From Bacteroidia bacterium (lineage in GTDB: Bacteria; Bacteroidota; Bacteroidia; Chitinophagales; Chitinophagaceae): a stretch of DNA of 64,000 bases. The stretch lies in assembly GCA_030426665.1 (NCBI GenBank), contig JAUHYD010000005.1, positions 62,001 to 126,000 on the forward strand, written 5' to 3'. Positions within the stretch are counted from its first letter, which is position 1; every line of letters starts with the position of its first letter. Of this stretch, positions 17,505 to 27,900 are shown one piece after another. The notes under the pieces are model-generated. The model had not been told where the DNA came from. It made no database searches and worked only from the letters and a program-made list of their open reading frames with translations. Made by a program: the position numbers and the translations under genes.

Positions 17505-18041
17505 TTGGTTAATTAGGAGATCAGGAATTGGGATTGTTTACTGACAGCAACAAATTATGGAACAACCAAGTTCTAATAGAGGTTTCAAAGAATTGAATTG
17601 TTGGAAAGAAGGCAGAAACCTTAGAATGCAGATTTCGGAGTTAGTCAAAACCTTCCCAAGTGAAGAAAAGTATCTCCTATCGAACCAAATGACAAGAGCA
17701 AGTCGTTCCGTCACAGCAAACAAAGCAGAAGGGTATGGAAGATACACCTATACGGACACAAGGCGGTTTTTCATTCAAGCAAGAGGTTCTGCTACGGAAT
17801 TAATTGACCACCTTTCAGTAGCTCTTGACGAGAAATATATAAATGACGAGTTTTACACTTCAGTCGAAAAGCAATGTGAAACAGTACTAAAATTGATAAA
17901 TGGATACATGGCTTATCTCGACAAAACGAAAAAAGAACAACAGAAAACAACATAAGTATACCTAAACCAAACAACCACTTTGTCGAAAAGAAACACCCAA
18001 CAATTATAAGTACGAATCACCCCTAATTCCCAATTAACCAA
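17505..18041. repeat. Inverted repeat flanking the four-helix-bundle gene
   Basis: TTGGTTAATT at 17505-17514 is the exact inverse complement of AATTAACCAA at 18032-18041. The similarity extends outward by GA (after one mismatch) and inward by GGA (after one mismatch) and more loosely over a segment of about 30 bases rich in GGAATT/AATTCC. The arms enclose the whole four-helix-bundle gene and lie within 12 bases of the paaB stop and 21 bases of the paaC start. In the paa transcript they could pair into a long stem with the inserted gene in the loop. Confidence 0.6.
17557..17955 (+). CDS. Four-helix-bundle protein, 23S rRNA intervening-sequence (IVP) type
   Basis: A 132-residue protein of the four-helix-bundle/S23 family, first known from open frames inside intervening sequences of 23S rRNA and also common as free genes in Bacteroidota. 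Diagnostic parts are FKELNCWKEGRNLRMQISEL at the start, FPSEEKYLLSNQMTRASRSV, ANKAEGYGRYTYTDTRRFF and ARGSATELIDHLSVAL; a Lys-rich tail follows. The family is basic and thought to bind nucleic acid; a relative, Avd, assists diversity-generating retroelements, but no reverse transcriptase is nearby. It interrupts the paa operon between paaB and paaC on the same strand and is enclosed by an inverted repeat, which suggests an inserted unit rather than a pathway gene. Its role here is unknown. Confidence 0.9.
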   Translation: MEQPSSNRGFKELNCWKEGRNLRMQISELVKTFPSEEKYLLSNQMTRASRSVTANKAEGYGRYTYTDTRRFFIQARGSATELIDHLSVALDEKYINDEFYTSVEKQCETVLKLINGYMAYLDKTKKEQQKTT

Positions 18042-18061
18042 CTCCAAATTCCTAGCAAATA

Positions 18062-18874
18062 ATGAACTTAGCATACACACTCAGACTTGCAGATGATGCC
18101 ATGATAATTGGTCACAGATTAAGTGAATGGTGCGGACACGGACCCGTTCTCGAACAGGATATTGCCGTTACCAATACTGCTCTCGATCATCTGGGTAGGG
18201 CGCGCAGCCTGTACCAATACGCCGCAAAGCAGTTCAATGCTATGCCTCAGGAAGAAAAAAACCAATACTTTTCATCAGTTGCTCTGCAAAGTTTGGTAGA
18301 GACAGGTGCAGATATTGACGAGGACGACATTGCCTTTTTAAGAGATGGTTGGGATTACCGCAATCTGCTGTTATTGGAGCAACCTAATCAGGACTGGGCG
18401 TACACTATTGCCCGTTCTTTCTATTATGATACGTTTAATTATCTTTTCTTCGGTGCAATGCAACAAAACGCTGATTCTGAATTGGCTGCCATTGCTGAGA
18501 AGTCGCTGAAAGAAGTAACCTACCACCTGCGCTGGAGCAGCGAATGGGTGATTCGCCTCGGCGACGGAACCGACGAAAGCCACCAAAAGATGCAGACGGC
18601 CATTAACGAGTTGTGGGAATTTACCGGAGAGATGTTCACTATGGACAACACTGACATGCATGCTGTTCAGGGCGGATATGGGGTTGACCTCAATACCATC
18701 AAACCCAAGTGGACCGACCAGATTGCTGCTATACTACACGAAGCCACGCTCACCCTACCAACCGCCACATGGATGCAGGAAGGTGGTAGAGAAGGCAGAC
18801 ACACAGAGCAACTCGGCTACATTCTTACTGAACTCCAATTTATGCAACGTGCCTACCCGGGGATGGAATGGTAA
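18062..18874 (+). CDS. paaC: Phenylacetyl-CoA epoxidase structural subunit PaaC
   Basis: Ferritin-fold partner of PaaA in the phenylacetyl-CoA epoxidase; it does not carry the active diiron site but is needed for the complex. The 270-residue product shows MNLAYTLRLADDAMIIGHRL, EQDIAVTNTALDHLGRARSL, FLRDGWDYRNLLLLEQPNQDW and RLGDGTDESHQKMQTAINEL, all typical of PaaC. It is the last paa gene here: where paaD (iron-sulfur maturation subunit) normally follows, the next gene is the convergent polyprenyl synthase starting 28 bases beyond the stop. The start at 18062 is the first ATG and lies directly after the right arm of the inverted repeat. Confidence 0.94.
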   Translation: MNLAYTLRLADDAMIIGHRLSEWCGHGPVLEQDIAVTNTALDHLGRARSLYQYAAKQFNAMPQEEKNQYFSSVALQSLVETGADIDEDDIAFLRDGWDYRNLLLLEQPNQDWAYTIARSFYYDTFNYLFFGAMQQNADSELAAIAEKSLKEVTYHLRWSSEWVIRLGDGTDESHQKMQTAINELWEFTGEMFTMDNTDMHAVQGGYGVDLNTIKPKWTDQIAAILHEATLTLPTATWMQEGGREGRHTEQLGYILTELQFMQRAYPGMEW

Positions 18875-18901
18875 TCCCGAAGGAGAAGCAATCTGTATAG
18901 T

Positions 18902-19864
18902 CTAATACTTTCTGTCAATTACAAAGTTCACCAATTCTTTCATTGCCTGAAGGGCAGGAGTATCTGGATATGTTTGCAGTATTTCCAATGCTTCTTCTTT
19001 GTACTGCTCCATTTTCTTTCGGGCATACTCAATCCCCCCTGATTGTTGCACGTATTCTATTACCTCATTGACCTTGCGCCTATCGGTACTATTATTTTTT
19101 ACTATGTATATTATCTGACGCTTTTTAGCCCGGTCAGCATGTTGAAGCGCATAAATGAGGGGTAAGGTCATTTTCTTTTCCTTGATATCTATCCCTGTAG
19201 GTTTGCCGATATTATCCTGCCCGTAATCAAACAAATCATCTTTAATCTGGAATGCTATACCTACCTTTTCTCCTATCAACCTGAACTTTTCGGTTACCGC
19301 CTCATCACTCGTTGCTGCATATGCCCCTGATGCACACGCCGCCGCCAACAGAGAGGCAGTTTTTGCGCGTATGATGTCAAAGTATACCGACTCATCTATG
19401 TCTAACTTACGCGCCTTCTCCATTTGCATCAATTCACCCTCACTCATTTCCTTTACAGCCCTGGATGTAATTTGCAATATCTTGTAGTCGCCATTGTCAA
19501 CAGATAATAAAAGTCCTTTAGAGAGGAGGTAATCGCCGACCAATACGGCAATCTTATTCTTCCACAATGCATTTACAGAGAAGAAATTTCTGCGTTTTAC
19601 TGAGTTATCAACAACATCATCGTGAACCAATGTAGCAGTGTGAAGCAGCTCAATTAGTGATGCAGCCCTGTATGTAGTATCGTTGATTTCTCCGGCAATT
19701 TTTGCCGACAGAAACACAAACATGGGACGCATTTGTTTACCCTTCCGTTTGATAATGAACCGCATTATACGATCCAGCAGCGGATTGGGGGTTTTTACGC
19801 TATCTGTAAACTTCTTCTCAAACAGCGACAGTTCCGTACCTATTACCTTATGAACACTCTCCAT
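18902..19864 (-). CDS. Trans-isoprenyl diphosphate synthase (polyprenyl synthetase)
   Basis: A 320-residue all-helical prenyltransferase that extends farnesyl diphosphate with isopentenyl diphosphate, in this phylum mainly for the menaquinone side chain. Both aspartate-rich motifs are intact: LVHDDVVDNS (first, DDxxD) and FQIKDDLFDYG (second). The segments KRKGKQMRPMFVFLSAK and GDYLLSKGLLLSVDNGDYKI are also typical, as is GKPTGIDIKEKKMTLPLIYAL after the second motif. Small residues upstream of the first motif agree with a long-chain product (octaprenyl or heptaprenyl), but chain length cannot be fixed from sequence reading. It converges on paaC with only 27 bases between the two stops. Confidence 0.92.
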   Translation of the reverse strand: MESVHKVIGTELSLFEKKFTDSVKTPNPLLDRIMRFIIKRKGKQMRPMFVFLSAKIAGEINDTTYRAASLIELLHTATLVHDDVVDNSVKRRNFFSVNALWKNKIAVLVGDYLLSKGLLLSVDNGDYKILQITSRAVKEMSEGELMQMEKARKLDIDESVYFDIIRAKTASLLAAACASGAYAATSDEAVTEKFRLIGEKVGIAFQIKDDLFDYGQDNIGKPTGIDIKEKKMTLPLIYALQHADRAKKRQIIYIVKNNSTDRRKVNEVIEYVQQSGGIEYARKKMEQYKEEALEILQTYPDTPALQAMKELVNFVIDRKY

Positions 19865-19984
19865 GCCTGTACAGCGATATTAGATGTAAAAGTCGATATA
19901 AGAACGTAAACTTCCACATATTTTTAACCTTCATTTACCCAAAGGCAATAAAAACCCGAAATAAGGGTTATTTATTTTGGTCAG

Positions 19985-20015
19985 TTTGTTTTTTGTGTGG
20001 CAGGGCATACCTTTG
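19985..20015 (+). promoter_or_regulatory. Full Bacteroidota promoter of the OmpA-like gene
   Basis: TTTG at 19985-19988, exactly 19 bases, then TACCTTTG at 20008-20015 give a complete match to TTTG-N19-TANNTTTG. Transcription should begin near 20021, after the longest-frame ATG at 19993, so the true start must be downstream (20062). Confidence 0.8.
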
Positions 20016-20061
20016 CTACGTATATTCAATTTATAAAAATACGCAATGTAAATTTGTGACT

Positions 20062-21834
20062 ATGCTCGCAAGGAAGTTATTATTAGTTACCGGAATAATG
20101 TTGTTGACAGTAGTTTCATTGTCGGCTCAGGAGAGAAGGGGCAAGAAAAGTAAAGGCAAAGAGAATACTGAGGAAGCCGCAAAACCGGCGGCAAAACCCA
20201 GTGGACTGCAATGGTCCAACAGGGACATGACTTACCATGGCAAAAACTATGACATTCTTGATTCTGCCTATTATCCCAAGTTTCGCGCAAAGCAATTTCA
20301 CCGTTATCTGGAACATCAGGAAGCATTCCCTCCAAAACCACGTAATATGTGGGAAGTCGGTCTCGGTGGTGGACTTTATAATATTGCAGGCAATGTGCCT
20401 ACATTGTTTCTTTGGCAGAAAGGAGGTGGTGGCATTAATGTAAATGTCCGCAAGTCGATAGGTTATGTTTTCTCTATGAGGCTGCAGTACATCTACGGTG
20501 TTGCGAAAAATCTGGATTTGGAACCTACCACCGGTTATGACGCACCATACACCAAATTTGACTACACACCACTTCAGTTTTCAACACCTACAAAACCTGC
20601 TGACGCGATCTATAGGTCTACTCGAATGGAATCGTCTCAGTTCAATCTGGACTTCATGTTCAATCTGGGTAACATTAGTTTCCATCGGGCTAAAAACAAG
20701 ATGGCATTTTTCGGATATCTTGGGATGGGCGCGCTTGCCTACAAAACACGTGTAAATGCGCTGAACGACAAATTCGAAAGCTACCAGTTTGCAAGCATTG
20801 TAGGAAACGCGTCCGGATCACCAAAAGAAATAAGAAAGAGCCTCCAAAACTCTCAGGATGGTATGGATAAATCTTGGGAAACAGAAGCACCTAATACCGG
20901 CAGAAAGAAATTCATGGACAAGAAAACGCTTGACTTCGCACCTAGTGTTGGGTTCGGCGCTCAGTACCGCATCAATAAAAACTTCAATGTTCAGCTCGAA
21001 GACCGCTTTGTTTTTCCCGCAGACCCTTATCTGGATGGCACCCGATACGGCGCTAACCTGGGCAATACGGTGAGTCAGGGTCGTTCTTCGGATGCCATCA
21101 ACTATTTTTCTGTTGGCATCAACTATAATATTAAAAGTAAGAAGTGTGTAGAGCCCCTCTATTGGGTCAACCCACTTGACCATGCCTACAATGAGTTGTC
21201 TTACCCTCGTCACATGATTCTTCCTAACCCAGTGTTGCCTGACAAGGATGAAGATGGCGTAACAGACCAGTTCGATAAGTGTCCGAAAACGCCTGCAGGG
21301 CTACCTGTCGACGCACACGGGTGTCCAATGGATACAGATGGGGATGGCGTACCTGATTACAAAGACAAGCAACTGATAACTCCTACCGAGTGTCAGCCCG
21401 TAGATGCAGACGGCGTTGGTAACTGCCCTTGCCCTGAAGGGTGTAAGGAGATGGCAAACACCAATAACAACAATAGCAAAAACCCCTGTGGCAATATCAA
21501 TGCCGGAGCCCTGTTATTCCCTGAAGGCTCCACCAAAATAAACAAGGGCATGCAGGTACAGTTGGCGACGCTGGCGGCACAGATGCAGGCCAATCCATTG
21601 TGCAAAGTGGTGATTATGGGTGGCGGCACCGGCAGCAAGATTAAAGAACAAAAGTCTTGGGAACATGTAAATGCTGTTATTGAGTACATGAGCGACAAAA
21701 ACAGCATCGGCCGTGATAGGTTCATCTTTAAATATGGTGAAGCAGGCGAAGAAAATGTCGTTACATTCCGCCCGGCAAATATTGATGAGGGCGGCGATTC
21801 AAATGTGCCACCACCTCATCCGGATATCAGATAA
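20062..21834 (+). CDS. OmpA-like outer-membrane protein with thrombospondin type 3 repeats
   Basis: The start is set at ATG 20062, where a signal peptide begins (MLARKLLLVTGIMLLTVVSL, cleaved after SAQ); the longer frame begins inside the promoter. After a basic linker (RRGKKSKGKENTEEAAK) comes a beta-barrel-like region (about residues 95-390) with aromatic strands. Next are calcium-binding thrombospondin type 3 motifs (DKDEDGVTDQFDKCPKTPAG, DTDGDGVPDYKDK), and a last domain (about 475-570) with the outline of OmpA: a beta strand, then TKINKGMQVQLATLAAQMQA and CKVVIMGGGTGSKIKEQKSW. The peptidoglycan-binding residues of OmpA (the NxxLSxxRA motif) are poorly conserved, so wall binding is doubtful. 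The protein likely stabilises the outer membrane. A strong terminator follows. Confidence 0.85.
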   Translation: MLARKLLLVTGIMLLTVVSLSAQERRGKKSKGKENTEEAAKPAAKPSGLQWSNRDMTYHGKNYDILDSAYYPKFRAKQFHRYLEHQEAFPPKPRNMWEVGLGGGLYNIAGNVPTLFLWQKGGGGINVNVRKSIGYVFSMRLQYIYGVAKNLDLEPTTGYDAPYTKFDYTPLQFSTPTKPADAIYRSTRMESSQFNLDFMFNLGNISFHRAKNKMAFFGYLGMGALAYKTRVNALNDKFESYQFASIVGNASGSPKEIRKSLQNSQDGMDKSWETEAPNTGRKKFMDKKTLDFAPSVGFGAQYRINKNFNVQLEDRFVFPADPYLDGTRYGANLGNTVSQGRSSDAINYFSVGINYNIKSKKCVEPLYWVNPLDHAYNELSYPRHMILPNPVLPDKDEDGVTDQFDKCPKTPAGLPVDAHGCPMDTDGDGVPDYKDKQLITPTECQPVDADGVGNCPCPEGCKEMANTNNNNSKNPCGNINAGALLFPEGSTKINKGMQVQLATLAAQMQANPLCKVVIMGGGTGSKIKEQKSWEHVNAVIEYMSDKNSIGRDRFIFKYGEAGEENVVTFRPANIDEGGDSNVPPPHPDIR

Positions 21835-21857
21835 AGTTTACAAGAAAAGTATAAAAA

Positions 21858-21885
21858 GAAACGGCTGCCGATTGGTAGCCGTTTC
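21858..21885 (+). terminator. Rho-independent terminator after the OmpA-like gene
   Basis: GAAACGGCT (21858-21866) pairs with AGCCGTTTC (21877-21885); with a G-T pair the stem extends inward through GCC/GGT to a GATT loop. CTTTTT follows on the forward strand. Confidence 0.85.
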
Positions 21886-21955
21886 CTTTTTCTGCCTTGT
21901 TATTGACTAATTAAGCCTTGCCATTTATTGGGGTATCACTGCAATTACATTCAAA

Positions 21956-24900
21956 TCAATTCACCACGATCCTTCTCAGATAATTCTTACCACCACTTTC
22001 CACAGTCAATAGATACATTCCTGTTGCGCAATTTAACCTCATTGGAGTCGCAACATTAGTTGTAGTTGTCATCTTAGTTACAACCTGCCCCAGCAAATCT
22101 GCAACAACAACATGCACCGCATTTGTCAAAGGCGACGAAAGCTGCAACACCAGATTACCGTCATTAGGGTTCGGGAAGACATTTAATTCGGGCTGCTCCT
22201 GTACTTCACCAATTACAGACACCGAACACTCCTCAACCGAACGAACACTGATACTCTTTGAAGTAGTTGCGGTACCACATATACCTGTCACCGAATACGT
22301 AATAATATCTGTTCCCGCAATAAGCCCTGTCACAATCCCACCTGTTATTGACGTATTGCCGGTTGTAGTGGTCCATGTACCACCGGAAACGACATTTATT
22401 AGTATTATTGAGCTACCCGCACAAACCGTATCCGGCCCGACGATTACACCAGGATTAGTTTCAGGATTCACCGATACAGTAACCAATTGCGAGTCAGTAC
22501 AGCCGTTGGCAGAAATGGTAAAGATGTAATTGACGGCCAGCACACCGGTAGTCGTATTTACCAATACTTCGCTTACGCTACCAACTCCTGATGCAATTGG
22601 AGTTGAGATACCAACCACAGAATCGCGAGCCCAGATAAATGTACTCCCCAACGTTGCCGAAGAAGGGGTAAAGTTGAACGTATTCCCACTGCACAATGGT
22701 GCAGGAGGTAGTGGATTGGACAACCTCGGCGTAGGATTTACGGTTACGGTAACATTGGCTGTAGAAGAACAACTACCAGCTGTAACAGTGTATACATAAC
22801 TGACCGGAATCGCAAAAGTTGATGTATTGTGCAATATTTCATCCGGGCTATCTGTACCTGTCGCAGCTAATGATGTTATTCCGCTAATAAATGGACGAGT
22901 CCAGCTAAATGAAGACCCCGGAACAGAACTAACCGGCGTATAACTAAATACAGTACTGTCACATATAGCACCCGGCGTCAGCGTACTTGTCAGAACCGGA
23001 GTAGGGTTAACCGTAACTATTGCTGTGGCATAGCATCCGGTTGGAACGGTATAACTAACCATCACTGTACCGAAAGAAACACCGGATACGACCCCGGATG
23101 TACCAATAGTCGCAACTGCAACGTCAGAAGACATCCAGGCACCACCTGCAACACTTTCAGATAACGTAATGACTGCACCTTCACACACTCCGGACGGACC
23201 AGATACTGCCCCTGCAGTAGCCAACGAGATTACAGTGGCAACAGTTTCTACTCTGCAACCCGTCGGCAGTGTATAACTTATTGTTGTTGTTCCGGCCGTA
23301 ACACCCGCAATTATCCCGGAAACACTACCTACTGTCGCTACAATCGAACTTCCGGAAGTCCACAAACCACCGGAAGAAGCAGATGAAAGTGTAGCGGTCA
23401 AGCCTTCACACACTGACGCTGTTCCTGTAATAACAGCAGGCAATGGGTTAACTGTAATCTCCCCGGTTGCCATACATCCGCTGGCAATCGTATAACTTAC
23501 AGTAGTTGTGCCTGTGGCAATTCCTGACACCACACCTGATGCAGCGCCAACCGATGCAATAGCAGTAGAGGCCGACACCCATGTCCCTCCCGATACGGTC
23601 TCGCCCAATGTTATCGTCTCCCCTTCACACACACCGGACCCAACGGTAATGACTCCGGCCGACGACAAAGGGTCAATTGTAACAATGGCAGTAGAACGGC
23701 AACCTGTTGGCAATGTGTAACTGATAACACTTGTTCCACCGTTAATACCGGACACAACTCCCGTTGCCGATTCCACAGTAGCTACAGACGGCACCGCACT
23801 ACTCCACGTTCCTCCTGACGGGGAAGCAGCCAATGAAGAAGAAAGCCCTTCACAAAAGAAACTACTACCTGTTATCGCTCCGGGCAATGGATTAACGGTA
23901 ACAACTGCGCTCGTAAAACAACCGTTAGCTACCCTGTATGAAATTGTTGCCGTGCCAAGTGCACCACAGAATGTCGCACCGGTTACGCTGCTTATCAAAC
24001 ATACCGATGGCATAGATGACGTCCACGTGCCGCCGGAAACACTCTCTGACATAGTGACGGTTGCACCCAAACATACTCCGGTGGGCACAATAATAGTCCC
24101 CGCCGAAGCAAGAGGATGTACCGTAACAACCGTGACTGCCTGACAACCGCTAGCGTATGCATAGGTAATCAACGTTGTTCCGGCGGACACTCCGGATACA
24201 ATACCGCTCGCAAAGTGAACAGTTGCAACAGCGGTATTGCCGCTTATCCACACACCTCCCGAAGATGCAGTTGACAAAACAGTTGTACTGCCCTCACATA
24301 CAGAAGCCGTTCCGGTTATGGGCGATGGAACGGGATTTACCGTAACCGTTACAGATTTCGCACACCCCGTAGGGAATGAATAACTAATCCTGCTGGTACC
24401 GCTACTAAGACCCGTTACAAGTCCACTAATACTGCCAACAGACGCTATAGATATATTACTGCTGGTCCATGTACCTCCAGAAGACACACACGACAGCACT
24501 GTTGACATGCCCTCACATACAGCAGCTGTACCGGTTACCGGAGCTGGCGACGGATTGACGGTTACCGCAACAGATCTGGCGCACCCGGTGGAGAATACAT
24601 AACTGACCATACTTGTACCACTGCTCAGCCCCGTAACAAGACCGTCGAGACTTCCTACCTGCGCAACAGAACTACTGCTACTAACCCATGTACCCCCAAA
24701 CGACGCACAACCAAGTGCTGTCGACATTCCCTCACAAAGCTGGGTTGTACCCACGATGGGTGCAGGCAAAGGATTTACCGTAACTACTACTGATGTCGCA
24801 CATCCTGTAGGCAGCCTGTATGAAACATAACACCCACCCGCTACAATACCGGATACGATACCTGCAGCACTTCCGATCGACGCAATCGACGAAGTTTCAC

Positions 24901-27900
24901 TGCTCCAACTTCCACCCGGCGTAGCGCTGGTGAGCGACAGCGAACTACCCTCACATACCGACGTCGGGCCGGTAATACCGGCAGGTAAAGGATATACGGT
25001 AGCAGGGTGAGTTGCAAAACAACCTGTGGATGGGACTGTAACAGTTATTGTAACAGTTCCGGCCGAGACTCCGGTCAACACATTACCCGATGACCCGAAT
25101 GTCGCAATAGTGGGGTCAGACGTTGACCAGGTATATTCCGGAAACACACCGATTGACAGGGTATCACCAACACACACACCGACTAACCCGACTAAGGCTA
25201 CCGGTGACGGGTTTACCGACACAGCTGCATTACTGCTACAACCCGTTGGCAATGTATATACAACTGAAGCTGTACCGGCCGAGATGCCATTCACCACTCC
25301 TGAACCTGACGTAACTGAAGCGATAGCCGGAGTAAGGCTTGACCATGTACCACCGGCAGGTGATGTCGTAAGGGTTGTTGTATTTCCCTCACATAAAGAA
25401 AGTACTCCGCCAATGGAAGCGGGAATAGCATTCACCGTTATAATTTTCGAAGCACTACATCCGGCACCGGTTGCGTAAATTACGGTAGTCGTACCGGGAT
25501 TGTTCCCGGTTAGCACACCGGTACCGATAGCTACCGAAGCTATGGTTGGCGTACTGCTTAACCAGGTCCCTCCTGAAATACTGTTGGACAGCGTTATATC
25601 ACTCCCGACACAAACCTCACCGGAACCTCCAATTGCAGAAGGAACAGCATTTACAGTCACAATTACAGATGCTGAACAACCGGAATGCATATAGACTACC
25701 GTAGCGGTGCCGGGCGACACACCTCCTATCAAGCCGGGACTGAGAACAATCGCTGGCGTCCCAATAACGCTCCACGTCCCACCGGACAACACATTACTTA
25801 AGGTCGTTGTACTGCCATAGCAAAAAGCTAACTCTCCTGTAATAGGAGGCGGCGCGGCATTTACCGTCACGACAGCAGATGAAGTGCAACCAGTTGGCAT
25901 TGTATAAACAACAGAAGCAGTACCGGCCGTAACCCCATTCACTACTCCCGAACCTAACGAAATCGAAGCAATACCGGGAGAAAGACTTGACCACGTACCA
26001 CCCATCGGGGCGCCGGTCAGCGTGTTGCTGCTACCTTCACATACCTGAATACCTCCAGCCACAACTGTCGGCAATCCACTAACAAGTACTGTCAGCGTCC
26101 TAAAGCACCCCGAAGGCAACGTGTAAGATATCACCACAGTACCCGGACTAACACCCGTTACAACTCCGGTAGTCAACCCAACGGAAGCGTTACCATTGCT
26201 GGCGCTCCATGCCCCACCTGTAGTTGCTGAAGAAAGGGTACTTGTGGCACCGACACACACATGCGAAACACCGGTTATAGCTGCAGGTTCAGCGTTTACA
26301 GTAATAATAGCAGACGTTGTGCAACCAGCAGCACTTGAATAAATTATGGTACTGGTACCAGGCGTCACTCCACTTACAAGACCACTAGTGCTACCTACAT
26401 AGGCAACACCGAGTGAAGAACTACTCCAGGTACCGCCTGTTGTAGCACAACTTAAGGTTGTTCCGCTGCCATAACAAAAACTTTGTACCCCGGTAATGGG
26501 TGCCGGTGGGGCGTTTACTGTCACTGTCGCTGTCGCAGCACAGCCACTAGGTAGCGTATAGGTGATTATTGATGTTCCCGCACCACCGATACTACTAACG
26601 AAACCCGTTGACGCATCGACACTCACAACGCCGGGCGAACCGGATGCCCAGGTACCTCCCGGTGTTACATGACTAAGTGTTGTCGCGCCCCCGGTGCAAA
26701 TTGACAATGAGCCCGTGATAGCCGACGGAGCAGGGCTTACAGTTACAATTACAGATGTTGAACATCCGGAATGCGTATAGACAACCGTAGCACTACCGGG
26801 CGATACTGCTTCTATCAAGCCGGGACTGATAACATTGACTGCCGTGCCAATAACACTCCAAGTCCCTCCGGACAACGCATTACCCAGGGCTGTTGTACTG
26901 CCATCGCAAATAGCCAACACCCCGGAAATGGGTGGCGGCAAGGGATATACCGTCACGATTGCAGACGAAGTGCAACCGGCTGCACCCGTATATATAATTG
27001 TTGCGGTACCTGACGTCAATCCAACTACTAACCCACTGGCACTTCCAACAGACGCAACGGCGAGTGAGGAACTACTCCAGGTCCCCCCGGAAGTAGCACA
27101 ACTTAAAGTTGTTGCGCTACCATAGCAAATACTTAGATCTCCCGTAATAGCTGAAGGTGCAGTGTTCACCGTTCCGGTAGTGCTTACATTACAGCCTCCG
27201 GGACCCGTATAAGTAAGTGTTGCAGTTCCTGCGATAACGCCGGTTACGAAATTGGGAGCTGCAATATCCATAACCGATGGGTTGGATGAGGACCATCCTC
27301 CAAGACCCGGGTATGGCAACGCAAGTGTTTCTCCCTCACAAATATTAACAGTTACACCTGTCGGCATTGCGCTTACATTTACTATTACTTTGGTTGTATC
27401 ACTGTAGCTTCCCTTAACCACCAATACACTAAAAGTATCAAGTCCCGCATAACCCGAAGTGGGAGTATAAGACAAACCCGAAGGTATAAGCGTATCAGAA
27501 GATGCTGTAGTACTATATGTTGCCGTTAACGACCCGTGAGAGGGAGCTTCCAGCACACTCCATGAAACTGTTGCAGCTGTAGATGGGGTAACTACCATTA
27601 GTTGCGTATCAATTGAATTTGATGACGAGCCCTGACATACATCCATCATCTGCGTACTGCCATTTGCAAACTGAACTAACTCCTGAAATACACTCGTCTG
27701 AATGACATTTTCAATTGCCCGATCACTTAACGTTGCTCCAAATTTTTCTACCAGGCCCACTACCTTTACAAACTTTGCTTCATAAGAACCGGGTAACGTA
27801 TAAGTATATGTTTTGGTAACTGTCGTACCACTCACAGGATTAGTGAAAGCTAATTCTCCCCAAATTTCATCTCCGGGCGCCAACATCTTCCTTACGACAT

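Noticed and set aside
17557-17955. The four-helix gene as the Avd protein of a diversity-generating retroelement
   Set aside because: No reverse transcriptase gene, template repeat or variable repeat is found in the window.
18875-18901. paaD after paaC
   Set aside because: Only 27 bases lie between the paaC stop and the convergent prenyl synthase stop; no room for a gene.
22700-27300. Many open frames on the forward strand opposite the Ig-repeat gene (for example 25026-25478 and 26835-27125)
   Set aside because: They are rich in Pro, Val and Thr because they are read opposite the repeat units, have no signals or motifs, and repeat with the unit period.
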